The notes beneath the pieces were generated by a model. That model ran no database searches and was not told the DNA's origin. It saw only the letters and a program-made list of their open reading frames with translations. Shown piece after piece: positions 36,059 through 49,900 of a DNA stretch of 64,000 bases (within the stretch, counting starts at the first letter, position 1; each line of letters opens with the position of its first letter). The stretch spans positions 27,328,902 to 27,392,901 of the forward strand of contig CM053267.1 of the NCBI GenBank assembly GCA_028583415.1, in the 5' to 3' direction. This DNA comes from Protea cynaroides (Eukaryota > Streptophyta > Magnoliopsida > Proteales > Proteaceae). Both the position numbers and the translations under genes were made by a program.

Positions 36059-39000
36059 TGAAAAGGCTATATGAAAATATTACAACCTTAAACATATATC
36101 AAGCTCTTTACTGCATTGTAAATGCTAATACTCAATATCATTCTTTGCTTACAATTTTATCAATTTATCTCCTTTACTGATCTTAGCATCCGCAACTTAC
36201 TAGTTATACATGCATACTGAGCCATTCAAAAAACACGAACAATATTTATACTTTGAGATAAATCCAAAATTTTATTTATCCTGTCACGAGCAAACTCAAT
36301 TCCAGGTACAAAGGTACTTGCTCATACAGTTTTACATGTCGAAGTTATCAGACAGAAGAATATTGATTTCAATTAGTAAACCATGTCACTACAGGCCAAT
36401 GAAAATCATCAACACACATGACAAGGAAATGAATCCACTCCCACTGACCTATAGATATATATACAATGGTCAATGACAATCTCAACAAAGTTGAAAGAAG
36501 ATACAACCCTGTCAAACCTCAAATACCATTATCTGGATACCCGTTTAATCCACAGATTGACTTTATAAGTCTATAAAATATATCTTCTTTATTCTTACCA
36601 CAAAAACTTGTGATTAAAATATATAAACATTTTTTTTTTCAAGATTTTCTTTGATCAAAACGATCTTTACATCTACCTGATGTAACTCCAAAATAAAATG
36701 AGCAACTAAGACCTTAAAAATAAAGTTCAATATTTTCTCTTCCCTTTGTGTGATTCCACTATGCTTTCTCTTCCTTTTGTGTGATTCCACTTTGCTATAA
36801 GTCTTATTTTATAGCAAACAATTCTCCCACTGGAATCACACATTTTCTTTGTATATCTATTTTTAGCCTATGAGTACACCGCTCATTGACAAAAGCATAA
36901 ATTCCAAGTCTCGTTATTGTTCATAGACAACAACACATCTCTTATGATCATTAAACATTCAAGAACAATTTCATTACTAATAACTTGCTCAAAATCATTA
37001 GGATCTTCATTTTTGTCCATCACCAAAAACATCTATTTTGAAGTACAACATGTGATTGGATGAAATCATAGATTTACATGGTCCAGTATATCTCTTCTTT
37101 GCCTCATCTAGCTCTGCTACTATGGCTGAAGCATCGATCTTAATGAATATCTCTATAATCATTTCATTACATTCTAGTAACATTTCTGTTATCTCAACTG
37201 GTTACTTCACATCCATTTTCATGTGGTCTCATCAAAACTTTAAGTTTCTTGAGTCTATTTTGACATCTCATAATATAACAACTCAATGTCCTATAATAAT
37301 CACTCTCCTACGAGTGCTATGAAAACATGTCAGTTTTACAGTCTCATAACAAGAAGATAACTGAAACTGAAACTGAAAACTGAATAACTAGCACTCTACT
37401 AATAATATAAGCTGTAATATCAATTCTTTCCTTACAGGATCAAATACATTCTTAGATTTTAGCAAACACTTGCTTAAATTTATCAGGGAATAGAACAGTA
37501 TCACATGATCTCCCAAAACTCTCTCATTCAGATCCAATAGTTTCAATTCCTTTAATAAAAGTTTTTCCACCTTAATTTTTCATTATTTGAAAAACAACCA
37601 TAGATTAAACTGTGACAAGAAGTCCTAGATGAAATCTCGATGTCCACCAATTCCAATAAATCCTTGTTGTGAATAACCTTCACTTACTTTAATCTTGTCA
37701 TCTTCTCTTTTAATTAATTCTCACATATATACATGTAATAAATCTTGGAAGGAAAATTTCAGAATATTATTCTTTCTAATTTTTCTTTGGACAACAGTCA
37801 TAAACCCTTATGACCAGGGTGGAAGATTACAATATACAGTTTAACTTCTAAAGATAAAATAAATTAAAGATTAATGCTTAAGTATCCAATATACTGCTCC
37901 TTCTTGCTCAGAAGTTTCATAATCCTTATTTCTTTTTCACTTAAGCTGTCCAGCTATATAAATTTTTCCTTACATGTCCCTTCTGAGTCACTTTACAAGA
38001 ATTTTATTCTACTTAGATCCATTTTATCTTGTAGTTTCTTAATGTCTAATTCTTTGTCATAAGGTTTCTGACTATTTCATGAAAAATATTTTCTTTCTAT
38101 GGGTTTTCCTACCCCTTTTACAACTTGCCTTTGTCTGGGTATATATTATGCACTATGACATTGGCATTCATATTTTTCTCTTTCCTTTGACTTTTATCAT
38201 TAGTTCTTTCACTTGAGGGTTCACTATATTTTTTAGTACTATAAGTCACCAGGATCAGACTATACAGTTCTTGTGAGGAAGTGAAAAGTCTAAAATGTCA
38301 CTTACATATGTTTTAATGAACCTACAAATATTCATTTATCATTGAGCTTATCATTAATACTTAACAGCTCTACCTTGAATTTCATCACATTTCGAATATC
38401 ATCTCTTATCATCAAAAACTGATACTGATGGACTTGAGTAATAAAACATTTCTCTGCCCCTTCTTGAAAAATCAAATATTTCTTTGGATTTCTCAGAAAA
38501 TATCCTTTTTCAATGTTTCTCATCTGAACATTGCTTTACTTGATCTTAAGGACTGAACACCCTAAGGATCAGAATACAGTTTTTCTGTTGAGTACATCTA
38601 GGTTAAATAATCCTAGACTAGTTTTCAGTTTCCATGCCAATTCATAAAACTGGCAACCAAAGACATGCATCTTAAGGTATTTAATCATTACATGTTCACA
38701 ACAATGTAAATAACTGTAAGTCTACGATTAATACCAAATAAAATTAGCTAGCAATAATATATATACATAACATGTGCAAGCTAATTAATATCTTTGAAAA
38801 GTCAACCGAACTACACACACATCCTTTGGGACAATATGTGCACTGGTCCTTTCAATATCTGTGCAATAATTGTGAAGAGATAATGACTTTCGAAAATCTC
38901 ACCACCTTTGGGTGGATGAAGACCCCTAAAGCCACAATCCTTCAACCATGTGCATGAATTCTTTATTTTCTTTGACAACGCCACCTTTGGGTGGACAGTG

Positions 39001-40019
39001 TCATTCTTTGCTGCATCTATAAAAGTGAGAGTTTATGTTAGTGTCACTTTTGTGTGAACACTATATTTTCTTATAGTAGTTTGTAAATGCATAAATGCTA
39101 GATTTGAGCATATTATGCTAGAACTAAGGTTGCCACTTTGGTGGTCACACCATAATCCTCACACAATAGCTATAAATCATAATTTGAATAAACTTGGACA
39201 ATGTCACATTTGGGTGAACATTATCAAAATTGAAGCATTTACAAATACATATTCTAGAATTTGAACACATCATAATAAAACAAGGTTGCCACTTTAGTGG
39301 TCACACCAAGTTCCACCATGATATGAACAAATCCTAAACTGCAGCTTATGTGGGATATTTATTTAACCATGAATGCTTTAAAATACAATTTTACAAGTCT
39401 AAACATTCATATGAACATGCACATTAACTCAATCAATCAATTTTGTACAATAACTTTAAGAAAAATCAGCAAAAACATTGCAAATCGAGTTCCCATAGGG
39501 CATTTTTCCATAATAATATATTTTTAAATGCATCAAAATGTACCAAAATTTAAACCAGATTGAAGAGCATTAAAAATGGAGTCCAACGAAACAAACCGGA
39601 GGTCAATCCGACATTCCTAGCTCCCAGAATCACTGTTTAATGTCCTTTTTATCAAAACCAGACCCAAACAGACCCTTATAGGAAAACCCTGTCTAGGTCG
39701 GTTCGGGTTGGTTCGATCCGGTCTGACCAAATCGGTTTGGTTCTCTCAAAGAACCGAATATTCCCTTTTTATTCTCCACCTTTGTTTTTTTTTTTTTTAT
39801 TATTACTACTTTGGTCCAGGCCGAACCACACGGCCTGGGGCAGACCGAACCACGGTCTGGTTCAAGGGTCAACCGCCGGTAGCCGGTCCAACTAAATGAA
39901 CAGGTGGGTCAAAATCTGGACTACCGGGTCAGAATACGGATGTGGTTCGGGTCTCGGGCCGAAAAACGTTTTTTTTTTCTGGTACACTACCGGGTTTCTG
40001 TCACCCACCGGGTACATTG

Positions 40020-40190
40020 GTGGGTTTTCGGGTCACCCCACCGGGCAGGGACCGGGTTTTCGGGTCAGGACTGGGTCTGCCAGACGGGCTGGCTTGGCCT
40101 GGGCCTGGGCTTGGCTTGGGCTGGGCCAGCCTTTGCAGTGTCGGTCTTGGCCTGGCGCCCCGGGGCTGGGTTGACTCGGCCCAGGCAACC
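40020..40190. repeat. GC-rich tract in copia B leader
   Basis: Contains GGCTTGGCCTGGGCCTGGGC and CCTGGCGCCCCGGGGCTGG. It is a shortened relative of the 32640-32900 tract. Confidence 0.7.
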
Positions 40191-40414
40191 CGCAACCCAG
40201 TTAGGGTTAGCGATCCGGCGCCGAGTCGACCCGGCGATGACTCGACGCCGACAGAAACTTTTTTTTTTTTTTGTTATTTGGGTCGGCTCGGGCCGAGTCA
40301 CAGTCAACCCGTTAGGGTTGCCGAGTTGACCCGGTGATGACCGGGTCAACGCCGCCAGAAATTTTTTTTTTTTTTAATTTTTTATTTTGCTTTTCTTTTT
40401 TTTTTTCTTCCCAC

Positions 40415-40498
40415 CCGCGAGTGGATCTCACTCACGGATTCCGCCGGCGATTGCCGGCGCGTCCGGCGGCCGATGCCGGCGATTTTTATATCGCCGGC
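40415..40498 (-). ncRNA. Leader hairpins of copia element B
   Basis: Same three stems as in element A. In the second stem, an A-T pair in A (33007/33014) is G-C in B (40447/40454). In the first stem a G-to-A change in B leaves a G-U pair in element-sense RNA. The pattern favours a conserved RNA fold. Confidence 0.55.
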
Positions 40499-40693
40499 TC
40501 TGTCTCTTCGAGGCCTTTCCAACGGTATGTAGCTTGATTTATTTTGTCGGTCGAAAAAATTTTCGTCTATGGAAAACTCCGACAGATCTGATCGAGATTC
40601 GATCCAAAACTTGAGAAAAATTTCTCTTTTAATTTGATCATTCATTATCAGTCTTTATAATCGATCTCCATCGATTCTAGGTCTGTATGGTTG

Positions 40694-40705
40694 GCTCTGA
40701 TACCA
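40694..40705 (-). other. PBS of copia element B
   Basis: Minus strand TGGTATCAGAGC, two bases from LTR end 40708. Confidence 0.9.
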
Positions 40706-40707
40706 AC

Positions 40708-41143
40708 TGTTAGAATATTATGAGTTTAGGGTTTCCAAGAAACCCATTCTCCATCCATACAGTAGCCTTAGAACATAGAGAAATCATAAACTATGAATCA
40801 TAAAGACATACCTGTCTGTGAAGAGATTAATTCCATACGCTCCACGTCGCTCCAAGCTTTGATCGAAATCCCTCGGCTACAGTCTTCCACAGCCTCCAGA
40901 GGATATTCTGACGTTTCTTGCTAATGGGTGCAGAGAACTTTATTAACCGTGGCTGTGGGGACTCTAACCCTGTATTTATAGAATACAGATGTAACCCTAA
41001 AACCCTTCCCACAATAGAATTAGGGTTACCAAACCTATCTCATACCGTGTGACGAATCAAACCAAACCGGTTATACCGTGTCAATCAGATTCCCACTGAA
41101 TTAACTACTTTAGGTAATTAATTAAGCCCACATAAATCTAACA
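40708..41143 (-). repeat. 5' LTR of copia element B
   Basis: TGTTAGAATAT...AAATCTAACA with the PBS on its left. Confidence 0.9.
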
Positions 41144-41703
41144 AGCTTCTCTTGTAATGTCGATTCTTTCTTTAACTTACAGAATTTCAGTAACAAAGAA
41201 GTTTTTCACCCCAAACGAAAATCAGCTTTGCAACACTCAGGATCTGTCTTCCAAATAATCTCCTTCACCAAACTTTAACTCCGTAATGATTTGCAAGTAA
41301 ATAAGGTGGGGAAATTTTTTCCCAAGAACCTCTCTCCCTCTTTCACGTTTTTTTGCTCTCTATCCCTCTTTTACATTTTTTTTTTCCACAAAAGAGTTCC
41401 ACTAGTTGACTAGGATATTTATATTTATTCCCTACTTAAACAGCTCTACAAAATTCCATTCTATAAAGGACAATAATACCCTATCAACACCACCAATGCA
41501 ATAGATGACATACAAACCCATACCTCAAGAGAATTCTTAAAATTTTAATGCCTTATATATCCTCCTAATATTCCCATATGAGAACATGCACAATTTACCT
41601 CTTTTTTTTTTTTTTTTTTTTTTTTTGGTGCAAATCTTGATAGCCTTTTAATTTACGGACTAAGATTGTCCTCCAACAAAACTTCTTATTACAATATATC
41701 ACC

Positions 41704-42365
41704 TAAGGGTGTCAACGGGTCGATTCGGGCCGATTTTGATTCGGGTTGAATCGATGTCGGGTTTTATAAATCCTGCCCAAAACATGTCCATTAAGAGTTC
41801 GGGCTGAGTTGGGTTGCGCTGGACACAATCACTATCGGGCTAGTCCGGTATCTGTTTGTTATCGGGCTAAGCTTATTGAGGTGATTTCGGGTTGATTCGG
41901 TCCGAACCGAGCTTATCAAGCTTATCGAGCCTATTTATATGTAAGATATATAACCTATTTTATTATTTCTATCTATAAAATTAACATCATTCCTTCTATA
42001 TGTATGTAATTTAGTAAATTGTAATAATTAACATACTCTTTTCAACTATAGATTCATATAATCTTTCGGATCAAGAAGTGAACTATAACAGTGTAATATA
42101 TTCCATCAAAATTTAAAACCATTAAAATTAAGAAACTGGACCCGGATGTACCTTATTGGTGTTCGGGTTAGGTATTATTGATTCGGGCTAGTTCGGGCTT
42201 CTTAACGGGCTGGTCCGGTCTGATTTTGGTTTGGGCTGAAACGGTGTCGGGCCTTACAAGCCAAAACCGAAACCTGTCCATTAAGGTTCGATCTAGGCTG
42301 GGTTCGGGTTATATCGGGCCGACTCGGTCCGTGCTACCGGGCCGGGCCCATTTTTGACACCCTTA
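41704..42365. mobile_element. hAT-type MITE, 662 bp
   Basis: Ends TAAGGGTGTCAA and TTGACACCCTTA form terminal inverted repeats. The 8-bp duplication ATATCACC flanks both sides (41696-41703, 42366-42373), as expected for the hAT superfamily. The interior is rich in TCGGGTT/CGGGCC phrases and non-coding. Confidence 0.9.
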
Positions 42366-42826
42366 ATATCACCTCTAATTAAAAAATAACTCAAAGTTGT
42401 AGGTGCCAATAGTGGGCAGCCACCTATGGGGGGTTCCACACACTTATAGTATAAAATAACAATTCCATATTCTTGTTACTCATGAGATTTGATCTCATGA
42501 CCTTGAGGTTGCAAATACCTTGAAGTGTACAAATATTACTATTAGTTTACCAAGAAATATTATACCAAAATATGGCACAAAATAACATTTGAAACAAGAT
42601 AATCACTACACATCCACCAATTTATAAATACAAAAATTTATTCACATACCACTACCATTTGTTTAATAGTATACTTCCAATCATAGTTCCAACTCCCTAT
42701 TCAATCAACAAAAATATAAATCCTTACTAGTTGGTTCATCACATTAATTATTTACCCCTTGATAGTCTAGGTGAAATTACTAGGGTGCCCCACTTCTCTT
42801 TACGGGCTTTCCCCACTTGTAACAAC

Positions 42827-44571
42827 AAGGTAAGAAAATTAATTTCCTATCCTCCTAGCTAATCTGTGATGTTACAATACTAGACTTCATAGAGACATCC
42901 CATGAGTCTTCTCAAAGTATCAATAAATGCCTCATAAAGGTTGTAAGCTTTCTAACCTTGTATGAATTGATTGTTTAATTCTTGTACTTAATATATGCTA
43001 GCTGCAGTGATGAATGATGAATGCTTAGCTAGTGGGGCTTAAATTGTAAGGCAATTATAAGCTTGTAAAAAATTGATATTGTTAGCTTCCCATGGATGCG
43101 GAGTAAGCTTGGTTGTATGCAGTGGGCGCTGGATACTAGTACATTGATACCTGAACTATAGGCACATTGGTGCCCTCTTAGTTATATGCTGGGTAAATTA
43201 GGTATGGGTACTCCCTATTGTGGGTGCAGTTAAAATTGAGTGTTGAGTAAATGCTGAGCTCCATGGGGTATTACTCCGTGGACTAATTATCACACACTAT
43301 GTAAGTGAACCACGTTGATCTGTGTGTTGTGGCTGCTGTGTGAATGTGTTTATTTTGTATCTTGTGAAGTGCGTGGAATGGACTGCAAGATGGGTGTGCA
43401 TAATAGGGTAGACTTGGCTACTTTATGGTAGCGAGGTGGTTGTGCATACAACTATGTATGTAATTGCACTTTTGTGACAGTGTGATTGTGATTAGTGAGT
43501 GAAGTATCAGGTCAACATCAATCTTTAGGGAATTATTGAAAAAAAAATTTTGAGAGCATTAATTCACCCTCCTTATCAGTATCAACCTGGGATCAACATT
43601 TTTGTCTCAGGAGGAGCCTACCCTTGAAGTAGGTGTGTTCTTGTGTAATTTGTCTTCTTGAATATAATCTTCCAATTCTTGAGTCAAGAGTCGTTGTGTT
43701 GTTTCATGTTTTGATTTCCACTACTTGACTTGGAAATGCAGATTCTAAAGAACCATCCATGCTCCCACCATTGCTACAGATTATATTTCAACGCAATTGC
43801 CCTCATGATTCCCCAAGTTTCCACTATTGTCAGTTTCATTCTCTTGCATGCAAACCATCAAAATTCATGTGGGTACCGATATTGTAGTTGAACCCAATGA
43901 GTTGGGAGCCGGTAGATTTGAAAAAGAAAATTTCAAAACCGGAGCTTGGTTCTAAAACTAGAATATTTTTTGGTGGGTTTTCTCTTGTTTTACTTCTCAT
44001 CTTCATGTCGTCCATATTGAACAACCCTTTCGAGATTGGAATTTATAGATGAGGGATTCTTGAGTGCTAATAGGTCTGGTGGGTTTTAGAATTTGTGCCC
44101 TGAAGATGAAGGGTTTATGGAGAGAAGAGCAGGACCTTGGTCAGGAAATAGGAGAGAATAAGAAAATTTTCATTTGAGACGAAGGTTTGTTCGCTAAAAA
44201 TTATTAGTGGATTTTGGAGGAGATTTGAAGTTGTTCTTATTCTTCATCGTCTCAAGAAACATAGTTGGTTAAGAGAGACTCCATTATAAGGAAATGCAAA
44301 AACAGAAGTACAGAGAGAGACAACATCATCGTCTCTTTGTTATTGCAACAATGAAAATCACTGCAATCCTTCTGCCTGTCTTGGCACACTGTTTGATCGA
44401 TGAACTCTTCAATCGAGAGCCATCTGATTGTAGACATTGTTGTCAATGATGGTTTTGAAGCCACGAAGGATGAGGAGAGAATTGGAGGGTAATGGGAGGA
44501 AGAAGAGAGATGGTGATGCAATGGGGTTGTAAGACCTATGAGAATTCATTCAATTTTATCTTTAAACTTTA
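42827..44571. other. Intergenic DNA, no gene recognised
   Basis: A region near 43550-43620 (TTAATTCACCCTCCT... then ATCAACATTTTTGTCTCAGGAGG) weakly resembles a copia LTR end plus decayed PBS. Minus-strand open frames at 43836-44521 have no recognised domain. Confidence 0.4.
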
Positions 44572-44907
44572 TTTGGTTGCAAGGGGAATTGAAAGGAAAG
44601 GAAGTGAATTTTTTTAACTTCAAATGAAAACTTTTATAATGATTACAGCATAAGCTATCACATTGTAACTAATTTCAAACTATTTCATATTTAATTGTTA
44701 ACTTATATTTCACTTTGCATCCAAATCATTTCCATTTGAAAAGGAAAATAAATTTTACTAAAATTTTTTTTTTACATCTTATAAGTATCATTATTATGTT
44801 AAGAAATTTAGATAATTTATATAATCATATTGTGTTAAAACTTTAAAAGTTTATATTTAAAATTAAAAATTTAACTTCCATTCCTTTCAATTCCTCTTAC
44901 AACCAAA
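44572..44907. mobile_element. MITE, about 336 bp
   Basis: Left end TTTGGTTGCAAGGGGAATTG and right end CAATTCCTCTTACAACCAAA are imperfect inverted repeats about 35 bp long. The interior is AT-rich and non-coding. The target duplication is not clear. Confidence 0.8.
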
Positions 44908-46120
44908 CAAAAATTGATTCAAAGTAATTTTAGCCGAAAGCCACAGTCCAAACCTAACCCAACATTTGCAGTTATTTATAAATGGAAGCCCAACCCATGG
45001 GCTGGGCTGGAAATCTCATTCCAGGTTGGCTGAGCCCATTGGCCCCCATATCTTAAAAAAAAAGCCTTTGTTCCAGTGTTTCTTTAGCAGAATATATATA
45101 TCTCTTATTCCAAAAGAATAAAGGACATTAAGGATGGAGAATTTTTTTTTTATTGAGATTAATGATGGAGAATAGAATCAACTCTTGAGGCTGGAAATTA
45201 ATATTCGACTTCACTTTCTTTCTATCTACATTGTCAAGTTGTACTTTTGGTCCGACAAATAGATAGAGTAAGTCTAAATGTAACAGGGTTTGAGATTTAT
45301 GGGATTTTCTATCTGATATCGGTTTAGTATCAAAGCCTATTGATATCGGTACTTGGTGTTCATGGGATGGACACAGAACTCAACTCCTCTCAATCCAAAT
45401 ACCAATAATATCCTCCTAGATTTGTGGTTTCCATGATAACTCCAATGATTGTGCACCAAAGGAAAATGAATCTATGATCATTGACAATGCGGTGTCATGA
45501 AGAAAGACTATTTATTTATTCTCCATAAATGAAGGTAAAAAAAAAAATTTAGGGACCTAAGATAGCTCACATGCCTTACTTAATAAGTATAAGAAGGATC
45601 TGAGGCAGGTTTTCTAATAAAGGTCTTGCTTCAGAACACTGGCCGGTGTCATGGAGAATTGACACCGATTTCGAAAAGGGGGTGCGGGGATTAAGGGCAT
45701 AAAAAACAGGGGGCATTTCCTCTTAAATAGAAAGGGGGAGGGGTGGGTGGGGGGAGGGTTTTGTGCTAATCTATCACCAGTGTTCGTTGTCATGTCAATA
45801 AAAAAAAACCCTTCTAATGATGTTTACCCTCATATATTGTCATAAATGCCCTTGGATGGTTCTTTCCCTATTGTTATAGGTCGGATAATAACCTGATAAT
45901 GGATCAATAAGAGTCCATTAAGTCAATCTTTTATCAAACAAATGTATAGAAAATCAAAACCGAATTGATACCAGTATTTCCATAATGGTATGGTTTTGAA
46001 CTCACCGATACAAGATTGAATCCAATTTGGATTGGATTGGATTGAATTCAGACACAATTCCCTAATATCTATTGTGCAGTAAGAAAATTCTTTTTCATTT
46101 CCTTTTTAATTTAAATTAAA
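44908..46120. other. Intergenic DNA, no gene recognised
   Basis: AT-rich, with a G-rich run at about 45725-45765. No coding signal. Confidence 0.5.
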
Positions 46121-46426
46121 GCTCTCTTTGGTTTGTATTATATAATGTATTATATAATATATTATAAAATTTATAATTGTTTGGTACGATTTATAATGTC
46201 TATTTATAATTAAAATAAAATAATATAATTCATTATCTACAAATAGGTAAGTAATTGTTTATCATTATTAAAATAATCTATTGGGTGATTATTTATATTT
46301 CTCATTATATAATGTATTATGTTTAGTGGTATAAAACGGTGATTATTTATTACTCATAATCTATTATCATAATTGATTTGTCACAAATAATTCATAATAC
46401 ATTATATAATACAAACCAAAGAGAGC
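46121..46426. mobile_element. MITE, about 306 bp
   Basis: GCTCTCTTTGGTTTGTATTA at the left and its near-exact reverse complement at the right (TAATACAAACCAAAGAGAGC form) give inverted repeats of about 33 bp. The interior is AT-rich. Flanks TTAAA and CTAAA suggest a short duplication. Confidence 0.85.
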
Positions 46427-46574
46427 CTAAATCTCCATCGTCCATTGCATGACTATCACATAACTATGTGGCTAGCTTAAAATCATTTTATATTTACTTA
46501 TTGAATTTTATTTTACTTTACATATAAATCACTTGGATGATTTGCATGACAAAACATCCCTTGCATTTGAAAAA

Positions 46575-46582
46575 TATATAAA
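46575..46582 (+). promoter_or_regulatory. Possible TATA box of the PDAP1-like gene
   Basis: TATATAAA about 330 bp upstream of the start codon. The proximal leader (46810-46860) is a GAGTGGA-repeat purine tract. Weak assignment. Confidence 0.3.
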
Positions 46583-46906
46583 ATACATTTAAAACTTATC
46601 ATTATTAAATATGATAAAAAGAAAATTATAAAAATTTCATTTCCTGATTGAAAAATTTTGCCCTCCCTTCGCTTTAATTCCCTTCTGCAACAAGGGTAAC
46701 CAAATTCCAGACTTTCCAGTAATTGCATTCCCGCGTGCTCCTGAGGGAGGAAGAAGGAAGGGCTAAAGCTAGCAGGAATAGGGTTTCCGATTCGTCTTCA
46801 TAAGGGAGAGCGAAGAGTGGGGAGTGGAGAGTGGAGAGTGGAGAGAGGAAACACAGAGAGATACAAAAAGGGGATAGAGGAAGTTTGAACCTTTCGAGGG
46901 CGGACA

Positions 46907-49900
46907 ATGGGAAGGGGAAAGTTCAAGGGAAAACCTACGGGTCGAAGGCACTTCTCTACTCCTGAAGAGATGCGTAAGCACGGCACCTTAACCACGTTCG
47001 CATATCATGCTCTTTCTTTGCCTCTCCTCTACTTTTCCCGTTCTTTTCGTTTCCTTCTTTCGTCGTAGAAGAAATTCGAGTTTCTGAATTTTGCTTAATT
47101 ATCAGATCTGTAGTGGATTTCTGTGTCGTCGTGTAATGATTTTGGAACAAGTTTGATGGGTTTTATTGCAGATTCAGTTTTGTTTCATTCCAAATTTGTT
47201 GACAACTTAGAAACAAATCTTGCGTTGAGGGTTTTTTGTTTTTGGTTAAAATTAGTCGAACAATTGTTTGAATTGTTCAAGGAGCAGCTGAAACTATGTA
47301 ACCTCTGGAATCAATAATTGATAAGTTGCTTATCTCATTCCCAGAAAGGTTTATTTTCTGTTATTTTGAACTGGTTCTTTTTCTTTGGATTCCTTACTTT
47401 AAGGGTTACGGTCTCCTAAGTGATTTTTCCCCCTCTGCTTCTTGTATATTGGGTTCACAATCAGCATTGAATTTGGCTCTTGGTACGGTAACATTTTATG
47501 AACGAAATGGTGTTGGGAGTCTGGTAGTTATCTGTTTCAGAAATTGCGCGTGTCACTTCCACATGGATACATTAATATTTGTTAGGTTTTATTGTTTGCT
47601 GCCTAAATGTTTCAGAAATTTTGTGGGGTCAGGGGTGACAAGTTTTTAATTAAAGATGAGTGTGCACACTGGATAATTGCGTTATACTACAATCTTTGCT
47701 CAAGATCTCCAAATTAGCATAAATGAAATATGATCTATTGGTTCGGGTATGCCCCCTTGCGTTCGTGAGAAGAGCCTTAGTTCCTAGAGATCTGCGGAGT
47801 CTCTTTTGTATTCGCGCATATTTTATGGGCAAACAGATAAATTATTCTTATGTTCAAGACTTTTAGTATTTGCTAATTTAATACTAATTGTTACTCATGG
47901 TGTTTGGGTTTGTGTTCAATTTCTATAATTCCACAGCTGGTATTTTGGAGTTTATGCTCTGCTGTTAAAAGTTCAAGTTCAATGTATAATTGTTTTAAGA
48001 TATTTCTATCTTGCGCTAATCACTTGCTCCACTAAATGTTCACAGTTGCTGGCACTTCAACTCGTCCTCGCACTTTTAGACAGGTATTTCTCTATGTTCC
48101 TTCTGATTTATAGCACAGTTGATCCTCAGTGCTTCTATTTTTTGAGTTGTTTTACTTTCACAAAATAGATTTATTTGTAATTGTTCTTGTTTGATGATGG
48201 TAACTGCTTATAGGCACTTGTTCCTGAGTGATGCTCAATGAACTGTTCTATTACCAACTGTCTCTGTACGGTGATGGTCAATACTGTTTATGACCGTTTG
48301 GTCTCATTTTTTTATTATATCTTCCACTGAATTCTATGGAATTAACTTTTGGAAATTTTTTTTTCTTAAACTGCTTGTTTCATTGGAAGTAATTTGTTAT
48401 TTTCTACATGAACCCAAATCGAAGGCTAAATCTCCAGGTGGGAAATTGAAGCCGGTAATGGATGAGTTTATGTACTTGAATGGCATAATTGATCATTTAT
48501 CATCTTATAAATTTTGACTCTCCAATCCCTGTCTAGAAAAATCCATTCACAAGCCGACTGCTAATCTTCTTAGTTTTGATGTTGATAATTGACCAATCTT
48601 ATTGGATTTCCCCCCTATCAATAAGCCAGACGTTGCCTGTGCCAAACTGGATGCCGTACAGCCACAGTTTGTTTTTGGTTGGAGAATTGCAGCTCTTTCC
48701 CTTGCATGGATTGAGCCTAATGGTTTTGGATATTTGTAGTGATTTCTTCTAGAAGGGATCATATTTGAATTGTGAGGCAAAGAAATCCTTTGCTGCCCAT
48801 TTATATTAATCCTGCATACTGAATTTCAGTTGTGTTGAGTTTTTCTTATTCCACATCCTCTACTTCATTTTGTGTGCCTCTCCCACTATAACATATCTCG
48901 AACTGCCGTCCAAAGAATGGGTCCTTTTCATTGGTAGGATGTGTGGCCATGTGAAGAACATATGTTTCAGCTCCTTTGACAGAAACCATGAGTTATCAAA
49001 AAATTTGATGAATAATAACCATATAGTATTACACGACTCACACCCCAATTCCGGCTGAACTAGAAGTGTGAGTGAACTATCTCTAAACCACGGCTTACAC
49101 CAGGTTCTCAATAGACCGTGTCAACAAACCATTCCAAGCAAACTAACCACAATCAGAGAATAACAAATAGCAGCGGATTTAAATAAAATAAGTGAACTGA
49201 GTTTTCATTTATAAGTAAATAATTTAGCAAATTATTCCATCATCCATAACGTAATAAAATAAATCCAATACATTGTTTATAATCAACTGAAAGAATAAAT
49301 AAAATCCTGAAGAAACGCGCAGTAAGAGCACTCGCATGAGCCATCATGTTCGTCTTCCACTGTTTGGGTATCTATAGCAGCCACTGTCCCGTATGCTGGA
49401 GCAGCCATAAAGTCCTCAATAGTGTAACCTGCATCAACATCTGAAAAAGAGTATATATATATATATATATGGGGTGAGCTTACTACTTAGCTCAGTAAAA
49501 TACAAGACCATGCAACACACAAAATGTATGTGATAACATTACAATTGGGTCAGGTATACTTGCAAAGTGCTATGGTAAGGTTTGACGGTCACCGCACTTC
49601 CATGCATGAGAGTGTGACAACGACCAATAGTCAGACACCTACCACACTACTGCTGTTGCCCCACATCACTCGCTCTGGTATAGAGATAGAACTAGAGTCT
49701 GGTGAGCAGGCGGAATTACAATCTCACATCCTCCCCCCTGATATCTTACATCGTATCAATATCTAAATTCCTATTGGCAAGGGCTTGCAAGTGGGTTTCA
49801 TTTCTAGCCAGTTCTATATGTCATCACAGTATCTATGACTCTAACCCAACATAACTCCCTACGACATAGAGATAGGGCTCGAGTCTGATAGGCAGGCGGA

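Larger units (their letters stand above)
34469..41143 (-). mobile_element. Full-length Ty1/copia element B (decayed, younger)
   Basis: LTRs 34469-34904 and 40708-41143 differ by eye at only about five positions, so this insertion looks younger than element A. PBS at 40694-40705. The interior is collinear with element A over most of its length and also broken. Flanking pentamers (ACCTC left, AGCTT right) do not match well, so the target duplication is mutated or the ends have recombined. Confidence 0.8.
23781..42826 (-). repeat. Long LTR-like host sequence of the middle nest (approximate)
   Basis: Left end TGTAACAGTCC, right end about CCACTTGTAACA. Segments at 23930-24180 (TAGCGGAAGTCTT, AGCTCAGTGAGTAAA) and 27890-27920 (TTCCCTCACCTTAACTTG) resemble equivalent parts of the 2174-4480 LTR, so this may be a distant LTR of that type on the minus strand. 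Host pieces are 23781-26437, 27626-28184, 33712-34468, 41144-41703 and 42374-42826, about 5 kb in total. Flanking pentamers ATACT and ACAAG do not match, so boundaries are uncertain. Confidence 0.35.

Noticed and set aside
43550..43625. Possible end of a Sire/Maximus-type copia LTR with decayed PBS
   Set aside because: The resemblance to the TTAATTCACCC...GGTATCAGAGC junction is too weak, and no LTR start or coding region supports it.
43836..44521. Minus-strand ORFs of 62 and 89 codons
   Set aside because: No recognised motif, no splice context, and low-complexity His/Ser parts.
46673..47150. Minus-strand ORFs over the PDAP1-like first exon
   Set aside because: Shadows of the real exon and its purine-rich leader.
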